Assembly: GCA_024516035.1 (NCBI GenBank)
Contig: CM044957.1
Location: 48,087,001-48,151,000 of the forward strand
Origin: Bactericera cockerelli
Lineage: Eukaryota > Arthropoda > Insecta > Hemiptera > Triozidae
Length of the DNA: 64,000 bases
Direction of reading: 5' to 3'
The position numbers and the translations under genes were made by a program. This document shows, one piece after another, positions 38,975 through 51,000 of the stretch. Position 1 is the first letter of the stretch. Every line of letters starts with the position of its first letter. The notes beneath the pieces are model-generated. The model did no database searches, was not told where the DNA came from, and saw only the letters and a program-made list of their open reading frames with translations.

Positions 38975-39079
38975 TCAACTTGACAGGAAGGTATCCAGAC
39001 CTACCGAGGAACTTATTTGAGCCAGATACTTGCTTCTGATGGGTAAGCTGTATCTTAGGTTCTCAGCGACCGCTTGACA
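38975..39079 (-). CDS. Edem1: EDEM1 exon 9 (C-terminus)
   Basis: After CTTTTCAG it reads [20 protein letters not shown] and ends [14 protein letters not shown] and a stop at 38977. The RYSLP...QI...VGL pattern is the EDEM1 C-terminus. Phase 0 fits exon 8. Confidence 0.85.
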   Translation of the reverse strand, partial: CQAVAENLRYSLPIRSKYLAQISSSVGLDTFLSS

Positions 39080-42000
39080 CTGAAAAGTAAAACAATAATT
39101 ATTCATTTATTTTTTTCTTCTATTTCGTGTCTAATCTACTAATTTAAATTACAGTATTACCTACCCCTCAAAGTTTCAAAAGTTTCTAACACCAGATTTA
39201 TTTTTTTAAGGCGAGTGTTTCACAGCCTTTTTTTATTTCCTAGCCATGGAACAGCAGCTCCTTAAGGCGCTTGTGGTCTGTGTCGTAGCTTGACCATTCT
39301 GTAGTATGCCTCCTTTCTGATGGACGAGAAGTGACATAATTACTTCCTATTTAGGTGCTGGCACTAGCGCAGGTATAAAAATCCTCCCAAGTTTTACTTA
39401 GATTTCAACTGTTCAAAAATTTATAATTATTATTATTATTATTTTCTTAAAGGGGGGGGGGGGTTTGAACCCCCTAATTCACCTCTTACCTAAGCCAGTA
39501 GATGCTGGATCAACATGGCCCTGTTTTAAAGAGAAAACTAAATTTAATTGTAGTAAACTAAGAATTTTATGGTCTTTTTGACAATATATGGATGGATAGA
39601 TTTAGGATTTTAAAGGGTTGGCTGATGTAGGTATAGCTTACCGAGGGTTGGCTGATGTAGGTATAGCTTACCTAGGCTTGGCTGATGCTGGTATAGCTTA
39701 CCTAGGGTTGCCTAATGTAGGTATAGCTTACCGAGGCAAGGGTTGGCTGATGTGGGTATAGCTTACCTAGGGTTGGCTGATGTAGGTATAGCTTACCGAG
39801 GGTTGGTGGATGTAGGTATAGCTTACCGAGGGTGGGCTGATGTAGGTATAGCTTACCGAGGGTTGGCTGATGTAGGTATAGCTTACCGAGGCAAGGGTTG
39901 GCTGATGTGGGTATAGCTTACCGAGGGTTGACTGATGTAGGTATAGCTTACCGAGGGTTGGCTGATGTAGGTATAGCTTACCGAGGCAAGGGTTGGCTGA
40001 TGTGGGTATAGCTTACCGAGGGTTGGCTGATGTTGGTATAGCTTACCTAAGGTTGGCTAATGCTGGTATAGCTTACCTAGGGTTGGCTGATGTAGGTATA
40101 GCTTACCGAGGGTTGGCTGATGTAGGTATAGCTTACCGAGGCAAGGGTTGGCTGATGTAGGTATAGCTTACCGAGGGTTGGCTGATGTATGATGTAGTTA
40201 AGATAAAAAGATATCATATTTGTATTAATCAATTTCCGTGAAATCACAACTACTCAAACTTACTTTACTAAATCTACGATGAAATCGGGACATGAAACAG
40301 ACCGATCTCCAGGTTTTAAGTCCGCCGCCTTATCTATCAAGCTACTGAGGTCGGTTGGCTGATGTAGGTAAAACATACCGAGGGTTGGCTGATGTAGGCA
40401 TAGCTTACCTAGGGTTGGCTGATGCTGGTATAGCTTACCGAAGGTTGGCTGATGTAGTTATAGCTTACCTAGGGTTGGCTGATGTAGGTATAGCTTACCG
40501 AGGGTTGGCTGATGTAGGTATAGCTTACCGAGGGTTGGCTGATGTAGGTAGAGCTTACCTAGTGTTGGCTGATGATGGTATAGCTTACCGAGGCAAGAGT
40601 TGGCTGATGTAGGTATTGCTTACCGAGGGTTGGCTGATGTAGGTATAGCTTACCGAGGGTTGGCTGATGCTGGTATAGCTTACCGAGGGTTGGCTGATGT
40701 AGGTATAGCTTACCGAGGGTTGGCTGATGTAGGTATAGCTTACCGAGGGTTGGCTGATGTAGGTAGAATAGAATAGAATAGAAATTACCTTGTTTATACT
40801 GCCGAGGTGAGACTGAAAAGTCCCTTTATTCCAGCAGTCTAAACAAGGTCTCTTGTTTATTTTCAAATTTAAATACACATTTTGTACATACATTTAATAT
40901 TCTTCTAGGTATAGCTTACCGAGGGTTGGCTGATGTAGGTACATCTTACCGAGGCAAGGGTTGGCGGATGTAGGTATAGCTTACCTAGGGTTGCCTAATG
41001 TAGGTATAGCTTACCGAGGCAAGGGTTGGCTGATGCTGGTATAGCTTACCGAGGGTTGGCTGATGTAGGTATAGCTTACCGAGGGTTGGCTGATGCTGGT
41101 ATAGCTTACCGAGGGTTGGCTGATGTAGGTATAGCTTACCGAGGGTTGGCTGATGCTGGTATAGCTTACCGAGGGTTGGCTGATGTAGGTATAGCTTACC
41201 GAGGGTTGGCTGATGCTGGTATAGCTTACCGAGGGTTGGCTGATGTAGGTATAGCTTACCGAGGGTTGGCTGATGTAGGTATAGCTTACCGAGGGTTGGC
41301 TGATGCTGGTATAGCTTACCGAGGGTTGGCTGATGTAGGTATAGCTTACCGAGGGTTGGCTGATGTAGGTATAGCTTACCGAGGGTTGGCTGATGCTGGT
41401 ATAGCTTACCGAGGGTTGGCTGATGTAGGTATAGCTTACCGAGGCAAGGGTTGCCTAATGTAGGTATAGCTTACCGAGGCAAGGGTTGACTGATGTAGGT
41501 ATAGCTTACCGAGGGTTGACTGATGTAGGTATAGCTTACCGAGGGTTGGCTGATGTAGGTATAGCTTCTCAAGGATTGGCTGATGTAGGTATAGCTTACC
41601 GAGGGTTGCCTAATGTAGGTATAGCTTACCGAGGCAAGGGTTGACTGATGTAGGTATAGCTTACCGAGGCAAGGGTTGCCTAATGTAGGTATAGCTTACC
41701 GAGGCAAGGTTTGACTGATGTAGGTATAGCTTACCGAGGCAAGGGTTGACTGATGTAGGTATAGCTTACCGAGGCAAGGGTTGGCTGATGTAGGTATAGC
41801 TTACCGAGGCAAGGGTTGCCTAATGTAGGTATAGCTTACCGAGGCAAGGGTTGCCTAATGTAGGTATAGCTTACCGAGGCAAGGGTTGACTGATGTAGGT
41901 ATAGCTTACCGAGGCAAGGGTTGCCTAATGTAGGTATAGCTTACCGAGGCAAGGGTTGGCTGATGTAGGTATAGCTTACCGAGGGTTGGCTGATGTAGGT

Positions 42001-45000
42001 ATAGCTTACCGAGGCAAGGGTTGACTGATGTAGGTATAGCTTACCGAGGGTTGCCTAATGTAGGTATAGCTTACCGAGGCAAGGGTTGCCTAATGTAGGT
42101 ATAGCTTACCGAGGCAAGGGTTGACTGATGTAGGTATAGCTTACCGAGGGTTGGCTGATGTATGGATATAGCTTACCGAGGGTTGACTGATGCTGGTATA
42201 GCTTACCGAGGCAAGGGTTGACTGATGTAGGTATAGCTTACCGAGGCAAGGGTTGGCTGATGTAGGTATAGCTTACCGAGGCAAGGGTTGACTGATGTAG
42301 GTATAGCTTACCGAGGGTTGCCTAATGTAGGTATAGCTTACCGAGGCAAGGGTTGCCTAATGTAGGTATAGCTTACCGAGGCAAGGGTTGACTGATGTAG
42401 GTATAGCTTACCGAGGCAAGGGTTGCCTAATGTAGGTATAGCTTACCGAGGCAAGGGTTGGCTGATGTAGGTATAGCTTACCGAGGGTTGGCTGATGTAG
42501 GTATAGCTTACCGAGGCAAGGGTTGGCGGATGTGGGTATAGCTTACCGAGGCAAGGGTTGGCTGATGTAGTTATAGCTTACCGAGGCAAGGGTTGGCAGA
42601 TGCGGGGTATAGCTTACCTAGGGTTGGCTGATGCTGGTATAGCTTACCTAGGGTTGGCTGATGTAGGTATAGCTTACCTAGGGTTGGCTGATGCGGGGCA
42701 TAGCTTACCGAGGGTTGGCTGATGTAGGTATAGCTTACCGAGGGTTGGCTGATGTAGGTATAGCTTACCGAGGCAAGGGTTGGCTGATGTAGGTATAGCT
42801 TACCGAGGGTTGGCAGATGCGGGGTATAGCTTACCGAGGCTTGGCTGATGCGGGGTATAGCTTACCGAGGGTTGGCTGATGTTGAGGGAGGCTAGGGAGG
42901 GGGAGCGGGAGATGGAGAGCCAGGGAGGCTCCCGAAGCTGACTGAGTATTGGTATCACGTGACCCTCTGTGGTGAACAGGAACCTGTCCAGGTTCTGGTT
43001 GATGTGATTCTCCGTGTCGAAGAGCTGCGGGCACACCAAATTTTGATTTTGTACAATAAGGTGTAATTTGTAATAGTGAACCAACATGTTAATTATACCT
43101 TTTCAAATGAATAAATAAAATATTCAAACAGTGGTGTGGTTAGAACTAGCCACGTTGCATCTAGGTGTGCGGCGCGGTGCGTTCACCGAGGCATGTCCGT
43201 ACTTGGTGAAAGGAAATGAGTGGATACATTATTTTGGCTAAATCAGTTCAATATGAATGAAACCTTTAAAATATATTTTTCCAGGAGGGATACTTTGTCG
43301 AGTAACGTCATAATTGAGAACTTGTCTTTAATCGACAGAAACGTTTATCTTTATCTCAATTATAAAAGTCCCTAGAGTTATCGCCTATGGCAATTTCTTC
43401 GGGGTTATCGCCAGGGCGGGGTTATCGCCTATGGCAATTACTTCCACCCAATTTCTTCCTTTTTGTTGTTGATTATTTTGATTTTGATTCACCCTGTACA
43501 GTGTAGAGTGTAGAGTCTCAGGTCCTCACCAGGTACAGGTACTAGGTACTCACCAGGTACAGGTACTTGGTACTCACCAGGTACAAGTACTTGGTACTCA
43601 CCAGGTACAGGTACTAGGTACTCACCAGGTACAGGTACTAGGTACTCACCAGGTACAGGTACTTGGTACTCACCAGGTACAGGTACTAGGTACTCACCAG
43701 GTACAGGTACTTGGTACTCACCAGGTACAAGTACTTGGTACTCACCAGGTACAGGTACTAGGTACTCACCAGGTACAGGTACTTGGTACTCACCAGGTAC
43801 AAGTACTTGGTACTCACCAGGTACAGGTACTAGGTACTCACCAGGTACAGGTACTAGGTACTCACCAGGTACAGGTACTTGGTACTCACCAGGTACAAGT
43901 ACTTGGTACTCACCAGGTACAGGTACTAGGTACTCACCAGGTACAGGTACTTGGTACTCACCAGGTACAAGTACTTGGTACTCACCAGGTACAGGTACTA
44001 GGTACTACACCAGGTACAGGTACTAGGTACTCACCAGGTACAGGTACTTGGTACTCACCAGGTACAGTTACTAGGTACTCACCAGGTACAGGTACTTGGT
44101 ACTCACCAGGTACAGGTACTTGGTACTCACCAGGTACAGGTACTTGGTACTCACCAGGTACAGGTACTAGGTCCTCACCAGGTACAGGTACTTGGTACTC
44201 ACCAGGTACAGGTACTAGGTCCTCACCAGGTACAGGTACTAGGTACTCACCAGGTACAGGTACTAGGTACTCACCAGGTACAGGTACTTGGTACTCACCA
44301 GGTACAGGTACTAGGTACTCACCAGGTACAGGTACTAGGTACTCACCAGGTACAGGTACTTGGTACTCACCAGGTACAGGTACTTGGTACTCACCAGGTA
44401 CAGGTACTTGGTACTCACCAGGTACTTGGTACTCACCAGGTACAGGTACTTGGTACTCACCAGGTACTTGGTACTCACCAGGTACAGGTACTTGGTACTC
44501 ACCAGGTACAGGTACTAGGTACTCACCAGGTACAGGTACTAGGTACTCACCAGGTACAGGTACTTGGTACTCACCAGGTACAGGTACTTGGTACTCACCA
44601 GGTACAGGTACTTGGTACTCACCAGGTACAGGTACTAGGTACTCACCAGGTACAGGTACTTGGTACTCACCAGGTACAGGTACTTGGTACTCACCAGGTA
44701 CAGGTACTTGGTACTCACCAGGTACAGGTACTAGGTACTCACCAGGTACAGGTACTTGGTACTCACCAGGTACAGGTACTTGGTACTCACCAGGTACAGG
44801 TACTTGGTACTCACCAGGTACAGGTACTTGGTACTCACCAGGTACAGGTACTTGGTACTCACCAGGTACAGGTACTTGGTACTCACCAGGTACAGGTACT
44901 TGGTACTCACCAGGTACAGGTACTTGGTACTCACCAGGTACAGGTACTTGGTACTCACCAGGTACAGGTACTTGGTACTCACCAGGTACAGGTACTAGGT

Positions 45001-48000
45001 ACTGACCAGGTACAGGTACTTGGTACTCACCAGGTACAGGTACTTGGTACTCACCAGGTACAGGTACTTGGTACTCACCAGGTACAGGTACTAGGTCCTC
45101 ACCAGGTACAGGTACTAGGTACTCACCAGGTACAGGTACTTGGTACTCACCAGGTACAGGTACTTGGTACTCACCAGGTACAGGTACTTGGTACTCACCA
45201 GGTACAGGTACTTGGTACTCACCAGGTACAGGTACTAGGTCCTCACCAGGTACAGGTACTAGGTACTCACCAGGTACAGGTACTTGGTACTCACCAGGTA
45301 CAGGTACTTGGTACTCACCAGGTACAAGTACTTGGTACTCACCAGGTACAGGTACTTGGTACTCACCAGGTACAGGTACTAGGTACTCACCAGGTACAGG
45401 TACTAGGTACTCACCAGGTACAGGTACTTGGTACTCACCAGGTACAGGTACTTGGTACTCACCAGGTACAGGTACTTGGTACTCACCAGGTACAGGTACT
45501 TGGTACTCACCAGGTACAGGTACTTGGTGGTCTCCGACAGGAAGAGGACTCCATCCTGTCCTCCAGGGACATGTCCTGCACACTGTGCACGGTGGCGTAG
45601 CCACAGCGGGTGCGGTGAACTGGTTCAGGCTGGTGAGAATCTCCTGGCCCACGTGTAGGTAGAAGGGACTCTTGGTGGCCTGGGAATAGAATAGAATAGA
45701 ATAGAATAGAATAGAATAGAATGGAATAGAAGGAATAGAATAGAATAGAATAGAATAGAATAGAATAGAATAGAATAGAATAGAATAGAATAGAATAGAA
45801 TAGAATAGAATAGAATAGAATAGAATAGAATAGAATAGAATAGAATAGAATAGAATAGAATAGAATAGAAATAGAATAGAATAGAATAGAATAGAATAGA
45901 ATAGATAAAGAATAGAATAGAATAGAATAGAATAGAATAGAATAGAATAGAATAGAATAGAATAGAATAGAATAGAATAGAATAGAATAGAATAGAATAG
46001 AATAGAATAGAATAGAATAGAATGTAGCCACAGCGGGTGCGGGTGAACTGGTTCAGATTGGTGAGAATCTCCTGGCCCACGTGTAGGTAGAAGGGACTCT
46101 TGGTGGCCTGTGGATAAAGAGAGATAATGTTATGTCCGTGGCCCATTGGTTAAGAGCATTGGTTACTGACCCGGAGGTTGCGGGTTCGAATACCAACCGG
46201 AACGGAAAATTCTGACCGACACTTTTCGTTTCCGGAATGGCATGGATGTAAAGGTAAAGTGGCCTGAAGTAATGCGAAAGCGGTTCCGGGGCACAACTTT
46301 AAAAAAAAGACTCTGGATTACCAGACGCCGCGCCGCCTTGACCACTAAATACCAATCAAAGCGGACTGCCGTGCGCTGTGATTGGTTGAAACTCCGACTT
46401 GAGGGAGGGATTGTCTGACTTATCTTAAATCCATATCCTGTGTTATAATTCAGCCTTTAGAGGGAATGCAGCCAGTTGAGTACTGTGGGCTCATTCCTTT
46501 ATATTTTCCTTGTCCTATAATATAATTTACGTCGCTTTCAACTGCATGATCATATCACGACAGGCGACGGGGGTTTTACCCTCCCCATTCGCTGGAATAT
46601 ACAAACCAGCTACTCAAATTAACCTCACATAGCTTGAGTGGGGTCGGGAATAGCCAGCATCACGAGCGTTCCAAATTGAATGGTCACCCAGACTATTCTT
46701 TTTTTTTAATTTTGTTTTAACCTCGCTTTCAACTGCATGGTCACATCACGACGGGGGTGTTACCCTCCATTCGCAGGAAACTCACAAACCTGCTAGCCAC
46801 ATTAACCTCACACAGCCTGGGTTGGGTCGGAATGCCAGCATCACGAAGACTTCATCTCGCTAGAAATTTGCTTGACTGCGGTGATCTTACGAGAACCGGT
46901 GCATTCAACCCGCCATCGACGCTGGTTAGTTTGTGGCTTATTATGAGTTATTTCCATCTCAATTGTGTTTCTCGTTGGGGGACGCTAAACATTTATTTAT
47001 TTACACTTTATTAATTAGACACATTATATACAACACAGGTAATTACAAATTAATATACAATATAAGAGAAGTAAAAAGAGAAAAAAATAAATAAATATAC
47101 ATAAAGGGCGGGGTTATTGTCTTTGGCAATCTCTTCCACCCAACCCTTATGCGGTACCAGCCCTGTCAGGCATACTAGATACTACTAGACAATTACATAC
47201 TAGCGCTCTTAGAATAAAATATTATTTTTTTAAAAAATCGTCCTTCCTAACCTGATAGAGGAAATACGTGGCCTCGATGAACTCCGGCCTCAGAGGATAG
47301 AAGGAGATGTCTGGGGCCAGGAGTTTCCAGTTGTACCTCTCAGGCAGTACTCCGTACCTCTTCCAGAGGACATAGTACAGCGCATGCGTGCAGATGGCTT
47401 CCTCCACATCCCCTGCTAGCACCTGGAATATATACGTTATTATTATTTCCGTACCTCTTCCAGAGGACATAGTACAGCGCATGCGTGCAGATGGCTTCCT
47501 CCACATCCCCTGCTAGCACCTGGAATATAGACATTATTATTATTTCCGTACCTCTTCCATAGGACATAGTACAGCGCATGCGTGCAGATGGCTTCCTCCA
47601 CATCCCCTGCTAGCACCTGGAATATATACATTGTTATTATTTCCGTACCTCTTCCAGAGGACATAGTACAGCGCATGCGTGCAGATGGCTTCCTCCACAT
47701 CCCCTGCTAGCACCTGGAATATATACGTTATTATTATTTCCGGAAAAGTTTTTCCGTTTCCGGAATGCATTGATGTAAAAATAAAGTGCCCTGATGTAAA
47801 TAGAGAGACAATAAAATAAATAATTATTATTTCTGGAAAAGTTTTTCCGTTTCCGGAATGGCATAGATGTAAAAATAAAGTGCCCTGATGTAAATAGAGA
47901 GACAATAAAATAAATAATTATTATTTCCGGAAAAGTTTTTCCATTTCCGGAATGACATAGATGTAAAAATAAAGTGCCCTGATGTAAATAGAGAGACAAT

Positions 48001-51000
48001 AAAATAAATAATTATTATTTCCGGAAAAGTTTTTCCGTTTCCGCAATGGCATAGATGTAAAAATAAAGTGCCCTAAAGTAAAGCGGTTCCGGGGCACTAT
48101 TACCTTTAAAAATAAATAATAAACTGGTGTGACACCACACGACTTTCTTTATCACTCGAAAATAAGTCGAATTCCGCCCCTGCTGAGTTGCTGACCCAAC
48201 AGTAACAGTTAGCTAAAAATCATTGGATTTGATATGTCACAACCACCATCTAGGATGAATAATTGGGTTGGGTGGGGAAAAAAATGGTTGGGTGGAAGAG
48301 CTCACTCCAGTGAGAATCCTGCCATAAAAAGAGAAAGCCTATAAAAAAAATAATAATCATAAAAAAGTAAGTCCAAGCGGGTCACCCCAAAATACCAGTA
48401 AATTGGAGCCGGGTTCCAATAAGTTCAAGATATCAAAAAATGATCTGAATAAACCCATATTATTATTTTATTCTAAAAAAAATGTTGTTCTCTAACTTTT
48501 TTGGTATCTTTAAGCAATCCAAAGGAACTGCCCTTGGCCCCCTTTCACGCAGCCCTGCGGCCTTAGTAGTACCCAAATAAATACAGATACATTTTGGTAT
48601 TTTAAATCATAGTGTTTGGTATTTTTCCGTGTTTCAGATGAAGACTCTACAGAAGTTTATGCAAACGAGGCTTCCAGAGAGTCTATCCAGTTGGAATGTA
48701 GTTCTACAAATAAATAAATGTGTTTTCTTTGTATTATTTTTTTAGTGGTTAGCGCAGAATTTAAGGATTTTTATTTTTCTATTATATTCTTTTGTGTCAT
48801 TTTGCCCATACTCCCGCCACGGGTCGCTGCTCACATCAAAGCAGCTACTCAGTGCTCCATGTCCCGGTAGCTTAGTGGTCTGGTAATCCAGAGGTCGCGG
48901 GTTCGAAACCCAGCCGGGACATGACAAGTTATTCTCCCATTAGGGATTTTGACCACAAAATAATACGTCTTGGGCTTACTGCTGGAATAATGGGACTCAA
49001 TAGTCTTAAACGGGCAGTATAAATAATAATTTATTATACTCAAATTTCCTCACGAGGTATGAGTTATGATTACCTGAACGCCTGCAAACGAGGCTTGCAA
49101 TCAGGCAGAATAAATAAGGCGATATTATTATTATTATACTCAATTTTCCTCACGAGGTATGAGTGGACTTGTGTTAGAATAGAACAAACAAACATAGGGA
49201 ACAATATAGCTGACAAAGTTTAAAAATACATTTTTTGCCCAAATTATATTTGTGAATGTAGTAATGTAACGAATAAAGAAAGAAAAAAAAAAAAGTAGAT
49301 ATATTTTTTTTTGTCAAAATGAATTGTGCATGTGATTTTTGTTTGTATTTTAATATTGTAATGATGTTTGTATTTTAACATTGTAATAAATGGGAATACA
49401 TCCCGTCAATTCTTGTAAAAAAAAAAATACCTGAACGCCTGCAAACGAGGCTTGCAGCGAGTCTATCCAATTGGAGTGCAGCTCCCCAGTGCTCATGTCT
49501 ACATTTACAAACAGGGGATGACCACCTTCTCCATGGTTGCACTCCGTCCGCCTGGAAATTTAAATTCTTGTTAAAAGTTATCATATTTGTGTTAATCACT
49601 TTCGCGATATCACAACTACTCAAACTCGCTTTACTAAATCTACGCTGAAACCGGGACTTGAACCACCGACCTCCAGGTTACAAGTCCACCGCCTTATCGA
49701 TCAAGCTACTGAGGTCGGATAGCTAAATTCTTGTTTTAAAAAATAGTTAAGGCTAGCGTAGAGATCCGTTGCTTCGAATTCCACCCAGTGCATGAATTTT
49801 TCCTCATTCATTTGAGTTTGTGAACACATAATAAAAGACGCTGAGGGTTAGAAGGTAGAAAATGCTTTGAGCATTAACCTCGCCTGGTGGTTACCTTCCA
49901 CTAAAGAGTGTTATTATTATGTATGTATGATTTTATTTGTGGTCAAGCACAAGGCCTCTTCACAATTTTTGTGGGTAGCGCAGCATTACTAAGAGCCTCC
50001 TTCACGTTTCGAATTATTCTATTATATTCATTCCTTATTACTCTGGTAATGCCGCCACTGGTCGTTACTCATACAAGTAACTACTCATTTTTCCTCACGA
50101 GGTATGAGTGGACCCCGAACATCCAAGTACAGAGCAGAAAAATTCCTGCTCTGCTGGGAATCGAACCCAGGTTACCATGCGTGCAATGCCTAGCGCGCTA
50201 ACTCACTCTGCCATGGTGAGTGTTATTATTATTATTACCCGCGTCTCATATGCAGATTGATCTTCTTGTACATTTCATCAAACATAGCATAGTCCTCCGT
50301 GTCACCGAACAGTATGAAGGCCTTGATCAGGTACTCATAGTAGGAGTCTAGGCCAGCGCCCAAACCACTCAGCTTCCCCACCCACTTTCCTGAGTGCGCA
50401 TTGATTACATTCCCTGAAAAGAATTTAAAAACAAAAGTTAAGTTAGCGCATTGATTACATTACCTGAAAAGAATTTAAAAACAAAAGTTAAGTTAGCGCA
50501 TTGATTACATTACCTGAAAAGAATTAAAAAAAACGAAAGTTAAGTTAAAGTTATCATATTTGTGTTAATCACTTTCGTGATGTCTCACAACTACTCAAAC
50601 TCGCTTTACTAAATTTACGCTGTAACCGGGACTTGAACCACCGACCTCCAGGTTACAAGTCCGCCGCCTTATTGATTAAGCTACTGAGGTCGGTTATTAA
50701 AAAAAAAAAAACAATTTATCAATACCCCCATCGTTGTTGTCGGGTCCTCCTTCATCATATAATCGCATTTTTGGCGATCAGACAATCACTGCCATCAGAT
50801 TTCCTGAACAAGTATATTACATATATGTCTTCTCACTTTGAGATGTGTAGTAAAGCCATACGATAAATAAATAAAATATGATCGCACCTTGAAATAATCC
50901 CGTGCCTGGCTAACGGGAACCAGCTTACAAAAGTTTGGTACTCCTGATAACAACTCTGATCCCTCCTCGAAGGCACGGGACCGTCAGAATCATCATGAAT

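Larger units (their letters stand above)
39605..42866 (-). repeat. 30-bp minisatellite copied from the exon 8 5' splice site (about 95 units)
   Basis: The minus-strand unit is ATCAGCCAACCCTCG followed by GTAAGCTATACCTAC: the last 15 nt of EDEM1 exon 8 plus the first 15 nt of the intron. Many units are 35 bp, with CTTGC inserted after AACC; a few near the exon are 31 bp. Two insertions interrupt it (40205-40355, 40765-40907). Most units keep the CTCG-GTAAGC donor; CTAG-GTAAGC variants occur. Copy number estimated from length. Confidence 0.95.

Noticed and set aside
41026..41463. Plus-strand open frame of [10 protein letters not shown] repeats
   Set aside because: Antisense reading of the 30-bp minisatellite; no start context, no homology.
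39605..45510. CRISPR-like array
   Set aside because: Units are contiguous with no unique spacers and the DNA is eukaryotic.
43982..45652. A 556-codon minus-strand open frame of VPVPGEYQ repeats
   Set aside because: It is the 24-bp splice-donor minisatellite read in a frame shifted from the exon's KYLYL frame. It is open only because the unit is a multiple of three.
45507..46146. Long minus-strand frames of ILFYS repeats
   Set aside because: Translation of the TAGAA pentanucleotide array joined to exon 7 pieces.
47222..47999. Several overlapping minus-strand frames repeating [15 protein letters not shown]
   Set aside because: They are the 97-bp tandem copies of the exon 6 start read through spacers, not separate genes or an internal protein repeat.
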